Shown one piece after another: positions 1 to 13,108 of a DNA stretch of 64,000 nucleotides. The DNA lies in NCBI GenBank assembly GCA_026874595.1, contig CM049307.1:61966370-62030369 (forward strand). Direction: 5' to 3'. The notes under the pieces are model-generated. The model searched no databases. It had not been told where the DNA came from and saw only the letters and a program-made list of their open reading frames with translations. Position numbers and translations under genes: made by a program. This DNA comes from Sipunculus nudus. Taxonomy: Eukaryota > Annelida > Sipuncula > Golfingiida > Sipunculidae. How positions within the stretch are numbered: position 1 is the first letter of the stretch; each line of letters begins with the position of its first letter.

Positions 1-2108
1 ATTTTTACATCATGTTAATTTAGTTGAGGTCATGATTATGGACTGTTCTGGTTACTAAATATGTAAAATGTGATGGTATTTATGATTACCATGCATGCTT
101 ATAACACTCACAATCAACAAGGTAACCTTGACCATGGTGGGCCTTTCATTTTCAGGAAGATAAATGGTGGAAACCTTATATCAAGAACAAAGTATGAAAC
201 ACCATATTTTAATTATTATTTCAGGAAATGTCAAATGCTTACACATACACTTTTAGTTACCTTAGCACTGTAATGCAGGGTTTCTCAGCCATTCTGGAAA
301 TAAAAAAAAATCCTTGAAAATGAGATCTGCTTTTTCCAGTAATGGAATTTGAGAAAAATCAGGGACAAAGTGTGGGACATTGATAGGGCATAAAGGGAAA
401 ATGGTAAAAAATTTACATTTTGTATTTTTTTTTAAATGTATCTGCTCGAAAAATGGCTATGGTAGCTTCTAGCTTTGGCCTGTTAAGAAGGTAATAATTA
501 TAATTATGGAAATTTATTGAAAACCAGGAAAAAATTAGCTAATTTTGTTTGCTGAGAACCCAGTATTGGTTGCTATAGTGAAGTAAGGGTTATCATGATA
601 TCATGATAGTTGCCATGATACCATGACACTATGCACTTAAGACCTGTAAATATTCTCTGCCCTCCGTCACCATCGAGTAAAATCTTCTTTCTCAGCCCCA
701 GGATGTTTTTATTTTTACCATTGATAAAGTAGCAATACCAGCTTTCTCTCAAATATTCATGATTTTTGTATTGCTGTGAATCCCTGTACTAAAATCATTT
801 TGATCATGTATGCTGGCTCGTGTTGGAATGTATGTTAAGGCCAAAAGATGTAGCAGCATTAAGAATATGATGAGCAAGTCGTGTGAAATATCAAATCCTA
901 TTATGTAAGATATATGTAATCAAATCAAGCTTTCAGAATATTTGTTAAACTGTATATAGTAATAAACATGCTTGAATAATAAGATAAACTGAATCTCTTA
1001 TCTGTTTACTGATATGCATGCCGCAAAATATGCAACTTAAATGCTCTGTGTCACTATCATTATGTTCTACTTTTGTCCTTGTGGTGGGTGTGGTGTATCA
1101 GCAGTAACTTACTTTGAAACTCTTTTATTTAATCCTAAATGACCAGGTTTCCCCGAGTTTATCCAGGACACATACCTTCCACTAAGTCCAGTTGTTTGAT
1201 ACATTAAATTATTTTTAGAAACTCTGTAAATTTTGAGACTTTTATCCTCAGTCTGACAACTTTTGTGTTTGTGGGTGACAAATAATCATTGATCCTGGCA
1301 GTCAAATGTAAATGTGACTTCATAAACTGGATAGAGCAAACATAATAAGTTTCAAGTCACTGGTAAGATATTTATAGTCAAGCCAGATCATCTATAATAG
1401 CACTTGCAGACTACTTCATTGAGCCAGTCTGGTGTCTGTTTGATAAATAATGAACAAGGCAATTGAACCAATCAAATGACTCTTGTTAACTTCTTCTACA
1501 CATCAACTGACATGCATCTGTTGCTATTTTAAGATCAAATGTTAGGCATTTCAAGAAGGGAATAAGTAATCTGACCAAATGAATAAAAGCTTGTAAACAT
1601 ATCCCATTTCCAATGCATGTATTATTCTGGCAGCATGTGAACAGTTTTGACTATTGCATATTTTTTAGATTTGGTTCATTGGATTTAATTGGCAGCAATT
1701 GGCAGTCTTCTTCATTATACATGAAATAGATGTCAGAACAGCTCAATAAATCAAGGTCACTGACAGAGTAGCTGCCAAAGCCTAGATATTAGGGAGATGA
1801 GCTAGATATTTCAAGGCATTTAGTTTTTTTGACGGATTCTTCAAAATAATGTGGTAATTCTGGAAAGTGCAGTTAAATTGTTGAGTGTTGAAATTCTAAA
1901 AATATTTTTTATTGGCCTAAATTGTGCCATACATTACATTAATATTTTATCGATAATCTCATACTAATTATTCATATATATATCTAAACACTGCCCTTAT
2001 TGATAACTGATCACCAAACCCCAGGGAAATAATGTTAACATTTCTATTGAGCGCCAGCCCAAACTAAAGGTGTTGTAGTTATAACCGACTGCTACATACA
2101 TTATTGTA
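1..2108. other. Non-coding flank, nothing recognised
   Basis: AT-rich single-copy-looking sequence with many stops in all frames. A short imperfect repeat of atcatgata lies near 595-630. I see no exon-like ORF with splice sites. Confidence 0.4.
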
Positions 2109-3607
2109 TCCGCCAAAATGAAGTTTTGCGGATACTATGTTTTTGACCAGGTTCCGCCGCCGCTGCGTTTGTTTCCGGAGAACTCCTCTGAGACTACTGG
2201 ATGGATTTTTCTGAAACTTACACGAATTATCGGGTCACATGTGAACTGGGGCCTAACCAATTGTCCTTGACCTCTGACCTTTCCTCTCTGCCCATCGTCC
2301 ATTTGTGTGTCTGTTTCCACACATAAACCCACATATCTCGGAACTGTTTGACCGATCAGGAAAAAAAATTGGTACAAATGTAGCCCTTGGAGAGCTTTAT
2401 AACATACACAAAAAATAGTGGCGCCACCTGCAACCATGCTTGCACAGTGTCCTTCTGTTCATCTGCCTTGGGTTAAATTCACTCATATCTCCGCATGCAT
2501 ATTCATCCTGGATAGCTTTCTTGATTTTATGACAGGTGGCGCCACCTACATTCACTTTCAAGCTGCAGACATCCATGCTTATATCTCCGGACTGGTTTGA
2601 CATATCTTTCTGAAAATTTGCACGTGTATAGATCTCACATAGCTCGTTATCATACACAAAACTGGTGGCTCCACCTGCAACCATTTTTGCACAGCGTCCA
2701 TCTGTTTGTCTGCCATGGAATAAAATCACTCATATCTTGGCAGTGGTTTCACATATCTGCCTAACATTTTGCAGGTTTATACCTCTGGGACTGCTTTCTT
2801 GATTTATGACAGGTGGTGCCACCTGCATCTGTTTGTCTGCCATGGAATTAAATCACTCATATCTTGGCCTTGGTTTCACATATCTGCCTAACATTTTGCA
2901 GGTTTATACATCTGGGACTGCTTTCTTGATTTATGACAGGTGGTGCCACCTGCATTTTAGTTTATGCTGTAGACTTCCAAGCTTGTATCTCAGGAACCGT
3001 TTGACTGATTGGGCCAAAATTTTGCATGTGTATAGATCTCACATAACTCCTTATCATACACAAAACTGGTTGTGCCACCTGCAACCATTTTTGCACAGCT
3101 CCTCCAACTCGGTAGTAGTTTGACATATCTGCCTAACATTTTGCAGGTTTATACATCTGGGACTGCTTTCTTGATTTATGACAGGTGGTGCCACCTGCAT
3201 TTTAGTTTATGCTGTAGACTTCCAAGCTTGTATCTCACCAACCGTTTGACTGATTGGGCCAAAATTTTGCATGTGTATAAATCTCACATAGCTCTTTATC
3301 ATAAACAAAACTGGAGGGGCTACCTGCAGCCATTTTTGCACAGCTCCTGTCTGTTTGTCAGCTGTGGGCCAAAATCAATCATATCTCAGAAGTGGTTTGA
3401 CTTATCTGCCAAAAATTTTGCATGTGTATACATCTTGGTTAGCCTTCTCGATGTTTTTGCAGGTGGCGACACCTACATACACATTTCATGCTAATATGCA
3501 ACACACCTCACTATTTCCCCGTGCCACTCCATCCATGCCTCACTTCATTTGTTCCAGTCTAATTTTGGCGGATACACATAGTAGCTTGTCGACTACCCGT
3601 CTTCTAG
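2109..3607 (+). mobile_element. Helitron-like non-autonomous element, family A, copy 1
   Basis: Starts with TC after a host A (A|TCCGCC) and ends with CTAG before a host T. The first 30 bases form a stem (TCCGC...GCGGA) followed by TATGTTTTT and a CCGCCGCCG tract. The interior is a degenerate tandem array of roughly 130-250 bp segments around the palindrome GGTGGCGCCACC. Several ORFs here come only from this repeat. No transposase is present. Confidence 0.7.
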
Positions 3608-4257
3608 TTATACAAAGGGATGATTGGATATTGCCAGATAACCCATTCTAATATCATACTTCATATTTGATATATCAGTTTGTGAGTGATTTTACCTTAT
3701 TAGCATAAGAACAAAGTCAGTATTGCCTACTGCAGGAACAAAGTTCTTTGATAACTTATTTTTATATGTGACAAAGATGTCTTCAAGTGCAAAATATTTA
3801 ACAGGTAATATGCTGGTACCAGTACATGTCAGCCTCATGTTAAGCACTTGTTCTGGTAATTGTGTTTAAGAATATAAGTAATTACATATTTTCTTTTCAC
3901 AAATAAGTAGAATATTTGGCAGGCTGCATAATCAGGTGACAGATAGTTTAGGTTATATATATGTACATGTGTTGGTATGATCATATTACCTGTTAAATAT
4001 TTTGCACTTGAAAGACCAGTATAGTTTTATTTTTTAGTACAATAGTTTGTACTTTAAGTGCACCCACTTGAACCATAGTTACTGATGGATTGTGGTGCAA
4101 TTAGCCCTGTGCAAAACAGTGTAAAAATATATAAACATGAACCCCATTTTTTTCCAAACTTCAGCACTAAAAATCTATTATCCTCAACTCCATGATCTAC
4201 CTAATTTTCAACAGGGTTCCTGCACCTCTTGGCAAAGCAAATTTAAGACCAGCTGAC
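3608..4257. other. Spacer, nothing recognised
   Basis: AT-rich, with no exon-like ORF. A segment near 4210-4250 (cagggttcctgcacc, then aaatttaagacc) resembles the edge of an older MITE into which the element at 4258 inserted; the other edge is not clear. Confidence 0.3.
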
Positions 4258-4747
4258 CAGAGTTGGGGCCAGGTACAAGTAAAAGTACCTAGGTACAGGT
4301 ACAGGTACTTGTGAATAGGCCAGGTACAGGTGCAGGTATAGGTACTTGATTTTCACAGAGTACCTAGGTACTGGTACTTTAGAATGTACCGAGGTACAGG
4401 TACATTTATTTAGGATCACTTCAAACAAGTTTTTACAGATAATAATGGTGGCATAAATTCACGTATTTGCAAGTTAACACTGCCTGTTTTCGATCAAACA
4501 ATATTGAAGTAATTTGCAAAAGAATATTAATTAAAACTTACTATTATAATACTCAAAGAGAAAAAACAAACTTAAAAAAAAGTAGATATGAAAATGTAAC
4601 TGGAGTACCTTGTACCAGGTACTGATACTTTAGTTTCAGGTACAGGTACAAGGTACTTCCTACTCCTGACCGGCAGGTACAGGTACAGGTACTCTGAAAC
4701 TTGTACCTAGGTACAGGTACAGGTACAAGTACCTGGCCCAAACCCTG
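4258..4747. mobile_element. hAT-type MITE with perfect 8-bp target duplication
   Basis: 490 bp. Ends are inverted: left CAGAGTTGGGGCCAGGTAC, right complement CAGGGTTTGGGCCAGGTAC. It is flanked on both sides by the identical octamer cagctgac (4250-4257 and 4748-4755). 8-bp duplications and CAG-type ends are typical of hAT transposons. Subterminal regions are arrays of the hexamer AGGTAC/GGTACA. No coding capacity. Confidence 0.85.
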
Positions 4748-6160
4748 CAGCTGACAGAAAATTTAATAGAATTCTTAAATGGCCCTACACTTCTTTAAAA
4801 CTACTGAAGATCTTGGGGGGAACTTTTTTCTACAAGTAACCACGGCAACTTCCTCTAAACAGTCTCAAGCTTCAGTTAGACCACTGAACTGTTTGTGCAC
4901 ATTCATTATATCAGGATGGGTAAAATCAAATTTAAGACCTTTTTAAAAGACATGTCAGGATCCCCGGCACTTTTACGGCCTTTTCAAAGCCTTAACAAGG
5001 GACCCATGGGTCGCTGTGCTCAGCTGAAGTTGACCTTGAAGGTAAAAATCTAAAATAATATCAAATGGAGATAAAGTTTAAGAGGAAGAGGTAATAAAGG
5101 CCATGGTTGGTTTATATGATTAGTTTGTATTGATGAGCAAGAAATTGTTGCAAATAATATATTGTGACCTGACCATGTGTTTCCTAATGTTGAAACTGAA
5201 GCATGTGAGCAGTTTGTGAACAAATGATCTGTACTATTACCATGATCATTAGTTGGCTTTTTGATTAACTGTTGACATTTCAGTAGTTTACACATTTGTT
5301 TAATTGAATCTTTTCTTTTGTATAATATATATTATTAAATATATATGTATTTTTTATGAAATGTATACAGTTGAAATATAACTAATTTACAACATAAAAA
5401 AGGGCAAACAAAGCCTGATCTGAGGCAGAAAAATAATAAACAAATGTTTGTATTAAATCCTCATTTTTTTATCACATCAATTTTTTTTTAATTTAAGTTT
5501 ATATTTCTATACATTTCCAATATAACATATATATCTTAAAATAAAAGTTGATTCATAATTCTCAATTGCATCATCATAAATCTCAATCTTGTTAGATAAC
5601 ACCACATCATGCATACAAATGTTTATTTATTATTTACTTCAAAAATATATCTATTAAATGTGCAAAACAATTAATATCTAAAAATAATACTTGATTTAGA
5701 TTTTACAATTTTTAATTGTGTCTTTATTTATCCAATATGTGCTTCATATTTTATAAATTTAAGCATACTGATGGGTTCAATTATATTTGTTAAAATCATT
5801 TAAAAGAAAATTAATTTCTTTAAAAATGCTACATTACACAACATTGCATCTTCTGGATTACACCTTGAATTACTTTTTCAAGGAAAGTTTTTGCATATCG
5901 GAGTGGAAACAGCAGTTCAATTAAGGAGATATAGTGAAAACAATAACAATTATGGCATAACACTTGGTGGGTTGGGTTTGCGCGAGGGGGGGGGGGTGAT
6001 TGGGGTGTTGATATGAGAATAACTGTACACTTGTCACAGCAGGGGATCTCCCCCAGTGACTGTAACAAATCGGCATAGCTGACTTCCAGTGACCTGGAGT
6101 GGGACCCTGCATCTGTAATCAAAGGAAATAACTACAATAGACCCTCAAGAAAAATGCAAT
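4748..6160. other. AT-rich spacer
   Basis: Very AT-rich from about 5300 to 5830. A G-run sits at 5985-5997. No exon recognised; ORFs at 5829-6122 have no family resemblance. Confidence 0.3.
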
Positions 6161-6880
6161 AACTAGCTTAATTTTCAAGCTTTTTATTTTCAAATTTAAA
6201 CAAATTAAATATTTATGTTTACATGCTGTGAAAATTAAATCAATGGTATTTACAGGAAAAAACGTGCCATGGTCAAAGTTGGGCAAAATTTAAGGTACTG
6301 ATTTTATTTTTATGCTAATAACTTAAAACATTTACAAAATTCAGATCTAATTTTGGGTAAACAATTGAATCTTAATTAAACATAGGTTATATACTTGGGG
6401 AAAATAGACTATAGTTTCAAAATTTTTCATGTTAAGTGAGTAAATATTTTTCCTGATTTTTAACAAAGTCCATTATGTTCGGGCACATAACTTAGAGAAT
6501 TTATACTTAACAGACTTAATTTCTGGCATGTTCATAGGAACTATATAGAGGAATATTTATGGTAAATATGAGGAAAAACAGTTGAGTGGTTTTGATATTA
6601 GGCAGTCCTGAAGTGTGAAAATAGGTTTTTAATAAAAAATTGAGGTTTTTCCCTAATTTCTCAAAGGAACGAAGTCACAAAGACCCAGTTTTCTGCTGTG
6701 TAGTAGATCTTGGGGACATCTAACATTATGCTGAATTTTGAATTCCTAGGTCTTACAGTTTCAAAATGTGCCACATCTACGGATGGACGGACGGACGGAC
6801 AACGGACAATGGACCACGACTATAGCTCAGATGACTTATAGTCAGCTGAGCTATTCAGTTCAAGCTACATAGCCCATCTG
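6161..6880 (-). repeat. Dispersed repeat family C, copy 1, with hairpin head and GGAC tract
   Basis: 6225-6640 is clearly similar to 18950-19345 (shared gccatgg-caaagttgggcaaaattta, gttaagtgagtaaatat, cagtc-tgaagtgt). The right end has (GGAC)n at 6782-6808 and then an inverted stem TAGCTCAG...CTGAGCTA (about 6824-6853). Read on the minus strand this is stem, TATAG, GTCC tract, body, the same plan as families A and B. Confidence 0.55.
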
Positions 6881-7941
6881 AGTTATCCCTATTACTGCTT
6901 ATTTGCGGGTAACTAAGGTGGGACAGTTTAAGGCCTGGGGGGTGGGGGGGGGGAAGAATATTTCTCTTGTGATCGCTCAGTAATGGCTTACCTTTAGTTC
7001 AGAGAGTTCAGATTAATATATATATATATAGCTGAGTGATAGACAGAAACAAACAAAGTTTAAATTAACAGAAGACATGTTTTCAGTACATGAAGTTGAC
7101 AGATAAATCTGCAAGAGGCTGTCACTGGAAAGCCAAAGGTACACAGACCTGTACATATGAAAACAGTATTAGCTTCAGCAGAGAGTGTGAACAGTACACT
7201 CAACAGATCTGAATCACTCTAGATGGTTAAACATTGGATGCAGTTGATTGCCCTCAGGTGGTGCACAAGCAGGATACGTTTGGGCAGCAAGGTAGAGTCA
7301 ACCTTGTTTTGATGGCTGGCTTACAAAGAAATTTATTGGCTGTTTACCAGTATTTTATCACCTCACTTCAATTGTCAGAACAAATTGCAGATAATGAGGT
7401 CAGAGGTCACAAGACTATAACAATGGGCATATTACCTGTATGCACTTTGTAGGAAACTGATGATCTATTAAAAACCACACATCATTTATTAATTCACATA
7501 TGGATATGTAATACATCTCATTTTTCACTTACTTTTCCGCTTTGATGCACTATTATGAAATGTAGCTCACAGCAGCAAATGAATACAAAGTCTGAGTTTG
7601 AAAAGTCAAAAATACTGACTATTTAATTTTAAGCAACTGATGCATGGAACATACATAGTTACCACATGGCAAAGATGAGACAAAAGTAAAAGTCTGCTTG
7701 AAATACATATGTAAACTGAGAGCACTCAGCGGTACAGTAAATTGTAAACAAGGCCTACAGGCCTAATGCGAACCTGTGCAATGAGATTACACCAGGTAAA
7801 ATGCTTCAATGCTGGACCATTACTTTTCAAGAACATGTGTAACATGTATATGAACAATGCAAGTACTAAACACTTAGAACAAAAAACAATTAAACATATA
7901 TCACTGCTGCAATTCTGGCATGGGTGCACACAACACAAAAA
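6881..7941. other. Spacer, nothing recognised
   Basis: Contains a G-rich run at 6938-6953 and a short (TA)n at 7018-7030. No exon-like ORF. Confidence 0.3.
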
Positions 7942-9155
7942 CTAGAATATGGGTAGTCAACAAGCAACTACTTGTATCCACCAAAATCAGAGTAGGAAAG
8001 GTGAAGTGAGGCATGGGTTGAGTAGCAAGGGGGAATAGAGTGAGGTGTGTTGCATAATAACCTGGATGTTTGCAGCCGAAATGTGTATGAAAAGAGCTAT
8101 GTGAGATCTATAATCATGCAAAATTTTTGCCAAATCGGTCAAATGGTTCCTGAGATATGAGCTTGGATGTCTGCAGCGTAAATTTGAATGAAGGTGGCGC
8201 CACCTGTCATGAAACAAGAAAGCTGTCAAGGATGTATAAACCTGCAAAATTTCAAGTGGATAAGTCAAACCACTGCCAAGATAGGAGTGATTTTATCCCA
8301 AGGCAGATGAACAGATGGATGCTGTGCAAAAATGGTTGCAGGTGGCGCCACCAGTTTTGTGTATGATAAAGAGGTATGGGAGATTTATAAACATGCAAAA
8401 TTTTGGCCCAACTGGTCAAATGGTTTCTGAGATATGATCTTGGATGTCTGCAGCTTAAACGTTAATGTAATGCAATTTAAGGCAGATATGTCAAACCACT
8501 GCCGAGATATGAGTGATTTTATCCCACGGCAAACTAACAGACGGACGCTGTGCAAAAATGATTGCAGGTGGCGCCACCAGTTTTGCGTATGATAAAGAGC
8601 TATGTGAGATCTATAAACATGCAAAATTTTTTACCAATCGGTCAAATGGTTCCTGAGATGTGAGCTTGGATGTCTGCAGCTTAAACGTGAATGTAGGTGG
8701 CACCAACTGTCATAAAATCAAGAAAGCTGTCTAGGATGTATACACATGCAAATTTTCAGGTGGATAAGTCCAACCAATGCAGAGATATGAGTGTTTTTAT
8801 TCCAAGGCAGATGAACAGATTGACGCTGTGCAAAATGGTTGCAGGTGAGGCCACCATTTTAGTGTATGTTATAAAGCTTTCCAAGGGCTACATTTGTGCA
8901 AAATTTTTAGCCTTATCGGTCAAACGGTTCCTGAGATATGTGGGTTTATGTGTGGAAACAGACGCACAAATGGATGCTGGGCAGAGAGGAAAGGTCAGAG
9001 ATCAACCAAAAATGAGGGCGCAGCGGTTCACATGAGACCAGATAATTGGTGTAAGTTTAGGAAAAATCTGTCCAGTAGTCTCAGAGGGGTTCTTTGGAAA
9101 AGAACACAGCGGCAGCGGCAGAACCCGGTCAAAATTATAACCACCAAGGTAGCGA
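7942..9155 (-). mobile_element. Helitron-like family A, copy 2, with divergent head
   Basis: Minus orientation. The 3' end is CTAG at 7945-7942, preceded (on the minus strand) by the hairpin GTAGT-GC...GACTAC. The body has the same GGTGGCGCCACC repeat modules, at about 8195, 8341 and 8568. The 5' end keeps TTTTGACCGGGTTCTGCCGC, but the outer head is replaced by an ACCTTGGTGGTTAT-type stem similar to family F, so the outer boundary is uncertain. Confidence 0.6.
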
Positions 9156-12100
9156 CTAATTTTAACTTTGCTGTATTATGCTAATTGTTTGAAAGAAAAG
9201 ATTATCAAGTGCAGGTCCCTTAACCCTCAGACCTTAATCCAATGACCCAAGCCATCTTAGCCTTATTCATCAACTGTCTCATTCTAAACCTTTAAAGGTA
9301 ATTATTCACTTGCCGCAATGTGCAAGATCTTGAACATCAATCAGTTGATTTTAGCTTAATACAAAAGTTTATAAGTAAAACCACTCCAGCTTACACACTC
9401 AGTGTTTCATTTCCACCTGCTTTACATATTGTTTTGGTTGTGTTTTGATAAATACAATCCAAGCATGTGTTTACTAAAACATGATGATATTGTGCATGCA
9501 GGAAAACTGCAATAATGGAACAATAAATTAATGTGGCCATCTGGCCACAGCCCAATATATAAATCCCTAATTCCCATAAGTTTTCAATATCTTACTTCTC
9601 TTTTCCCAAACCTCTTCCACAACAGAAGTTCAAGAAACAACTTTGTGAGTCATAATTATCCAAATAAAAGGCTGTATCCACACTTTTCTGAATCAGATAA
9701 TACTCAACCAGTTTATTTTACTCTAAAAAGTAGTACTGTAGTTTGCTTTACAAAAGCCTAGATCAGTTTATTCAATAGTAGGCGAGTTTGCTGTCCGCAT
9801 TTGGTTGTTAATCCAATTTACTGAGCTGCAGAAGGTGAAATGGGTCAAATGGTAGCAAATCTGGCTTCACACAGACAAGAAATGTACAGAATTCTGTTCT
9901 AGTCTGTCAGTTCCGTGATTCTGTCTACGTTTGCGGAGAATCACTGGCTCTACTGTCAGTTGGGCTTTCATATATCGATTTTGTAAAATCTGTGTCAATG
10001 CAACAAGGGCAAACCTTTTCTTATCAATTATTTAACTATGTGCATATCTAAATCTGATGTATAAACAATAAATTAAAACAAAATATTGTGATGTTCTTTA
10101 TTGAGTGTATATTACCATCATACAGACATGATCACCAATATTCACACAGCCAGTTTGACCTAAGTAATAAGGCTGATTGCCATAAATTATCCTTGGTGGC
10201 CCTGAGGTCGCTGAAAAAAACTTGTACCCCTTCTGGGCCAAATATTTTAAGGATAAAATTTATCATCTTGTACACACGTAAATACGGTACTTGCCAGTGT
10301 GCAAGAGGAACCAGTTTACTGTACACACGTAAATACAGTACTTGCCAGTGCTGAAGAGAAACCAGTTTACTGTAAGCTGGACTAAAGTTGAACCGGACCA
10401 CTGTAGATCGCCTTTCAGTGTGATGATAAGCATACCCATCGAGAGTAAGTAAACAGGTTTAGTATAATCTGATTCCGATGCAAACCAAGTGTGAATACAG
10501 CCTTATTTGCACAAGACCTTCAAGCAGACAACAGTTCACCCAACTGATGTGGATTAATGGCCTAGTGAGGTTAGAGTAAACCAATTCATGATCTGGATTA
10601 TTTGCTAGTGCAGATACAGCAGAAGATTAAAGCTACTGGTTTTGAGGTTTTGCCTGGGTGAGGGTGCAAGACGTCTGTGTCACCACCTACATATCTCCCT
10701 AATTATGTGGCAGTTTGTGGTGACATCTTTAGTAGAGTACCCTTTTATGCCATGCATCATGTTCATCTTGCAGTTCTTCATTTTACCATGTATACTTTAC
10801 AATATCATATTGATATATACTGACATCATGCATCAAAGGATTTGCAATATATCATGTATATTCTATTGCATCACATATTATAATTAACAGCCTGTCATGA
10901 AAACAAGTGTATAACAGTAAAATCTACACTTGAAATGTTACCTTTTGGTATTAACTGACAGCTACTGCACTTAAAAAAAAACATTTAGAATAAACCTAAA
11001 GATATACCGCATACACATACATTACCTGAAACGTCTGAGGTATAACAAAAAGGAATACTAAAAAAAACTGTTAACATCAAATGCATTATATTTGTATTAA
11101 CATCTAAGAAAAGACATTTAGTGGAGTAGTCAGGGTAAAACAGCAGTACCTTATTTGCAAACCACATATTTAAATATATATTTAAATATACATTGACATT
11201 TATGTTATGTATATTATGAGATCTCACTATACCCTAACAGGCTACAAAAAATATAGTACTCTGTGAGGCAGCCTACAACTGAAGTGTTTCTTTATAAATC
11301 TATGATGCTAACTCTTTCATGATTGTTGACTAGGAAGACTGTAAAAGAAACTACACAATAAGAAAAGGCAATTTATATAAACTCTCATCAACTCACAACA
11401 TGACAATTACATATAACTACAGTCACAACATATCTGCAGGCTCTGCAATGAGAATAAGGCATCTTTCTTTTGCAAATATTTTTACAAGAATTGTCAAACA
11501 TACATAGGTTAACTATGACAGGAGTTCCATGCATGGATGTCCATGTAATATCCCAAACTTATTTTTTAATTATTAAACGCTGAGTATATTAAGAACCATT
11601 AGTCACTTTTATTGTGTTTATTATGTTTTAAAGAGTAATTACCACATACTATAACTTGAATGGCACACCATATTTTGTGCTTTTATGTGTTAGTAAATTC
11701 TGTTTTAAAATAACATTTGTAAAATATAGTAGGAGTCATTTATAGGCTGGCAACATATATCATAGCTTATATGTATATCTGTTTTTAAGAGTATTCATCA
11801 AGTAAGGGCTCAAATAAAGTATCACTGTGTCATGGTTTACTATGTGTACAAAATCTTTAAAATAAATGTACTGTGACTTTAAAGAACAAAAGGCTCTCAA
11901 ATGTCATGTTACCATGCATTCTTTGTGCTGTATGGACTCAAGATATCCAATATATGACCATATATGGGCTTCGGATATGACAGTACCTGTTCAAAATGGA
12001 GAAAATAAAGGCAGTAATGATTTCCTGCAACCATACATATGGTAAAAGTGAAACACTCTGATGTCATTAGCCAAACCATCAAGATTTATCATCAGGAATG

Positions 12101-12779
12101 GCAATATACAGAATTTCAAGACAATCCAATGTCACTGAATGTTGAAATGTCAATCAAACTTGTATAATCTCTCACCTTAGGATCCTAACTTTTGACCCCG
12201 ACATCTATAACTGGGGTTATAAATACACATGTTATAGGCATAGTCCACCTGGTATGAAATATGTTATAAAAATATTTAAAGTCTTGTGTCAGCTTGATCT
12301 CATGCCTTTTCTGATGGACAAGAGTAAACTAATGTCTACATCTGCACAATACAGTTACATCAGCAAAATTATATGCATTTCTCTTTGTATTCAAACCTCA
12401 CTTGATGAACATTAAAAAAATTATGTATTATAATTTCTTTACACATTTAAATATAATAAAAATGATGGTTTCATGGCTGCATTGGCTGTTTGATTGTATA
12501 CTTAAATCTGGCCTTGCAGCTTTAAAACTAACCTAGTTCTAGTACACTTTGCCCAAGGTAGCTACATCACTCATTATGTACCTACCTACTTCTCAATAAA
12601 TAATTATGGTAAACTTGGCCTAATGAACACTGAGAATTTAATTCTACAAATACAAGTCATTTTAATTCATATTTCCCAAAATATAATATAAACATCTGAT
12701 ATTCTCTTAGTGAACTTGGCAAGATGACTGTTTATGGACCCAACTCAACGCCGCTCAAAAACTGACTGCTTCATGCAGA
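9156..12779. other. SAMD8 3' flank, probably including its 3' UTR
   Basis: No exon-like ORF. The 3' UTR of SAMD8 (minus strand) must lie in the upper part of this stretch. Several AATAAA/ATTAAA-type hexamers occur on the minus strand, but none can be chosen with confidence. Confidence 0.3.
10270..10377. repeat. Two-copy tandem duplication, 51-bp unit
   Basis: The block tacacacgtaaatac, then gtacttgccagtg and ccagttta, is repeated with a 51-bp offset (10271 and 10322), with few differences. Confidence 0.75.
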
Positions 12780-13108
12780 CTAATGCACCTTGACTTTGCT
12801 TCGCAAATACTTGGCTATAGTGTACAACACATCTACAGGCCATGCAAACTCATTAGGGATGACACCCTGTACGCTGGACTCAAAATAAGAGAACAGGGGG
12901 AACCATATGCGGGTCCGTCGTCCGTCAGGCTGCATCAGGGCTTTGTTATTGGCAAGAGTATGGTAGTAGAGGAAAAGTCGAGAGGTTATGTAGTATGCGA
13001 TGAATACGTCGATGGAATAATGCTCATGAGCAGCGAGAATGAAGAAAATCCCAAACATGTTCATGACCCACGTGGTGGTGTGTAACCAGTGCATGCGACG
13101 AGGGGAGT
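12780..13108 (-). CDS. SAMD8: SAMD8 terminal coding exon 5 (His/Asp catalytic pair, C-terminus)
   Basis: 329 bp. Acceptor CTTTGTTTCAG. Residues 314-422 and stop TAG at 12782-12780. Contains HEHYSIDV with His343 and Asp347, the last membrane segments and the cytosolic tail ([21 protein letters not shown]...). The residue before His343 is Glu342, as in SMSr; SMS1/2 have Asp. Confidence 0.95.

Noticed and set aside
2135-3651. Several overlapping 60-140 residue ORFs (…LTDWAKILHVYRSH… type)
   Set aside because: The same peptides recur in all family A copies on either strand and arise from its internal tandem modules; there is no conserved start, stop or known domain.
12783-13085. 100-residue plus-strand ORF opposite SAMD8 exon 5
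   Set aside because: It is the antisense shadow of a strongly conserved coding exon.
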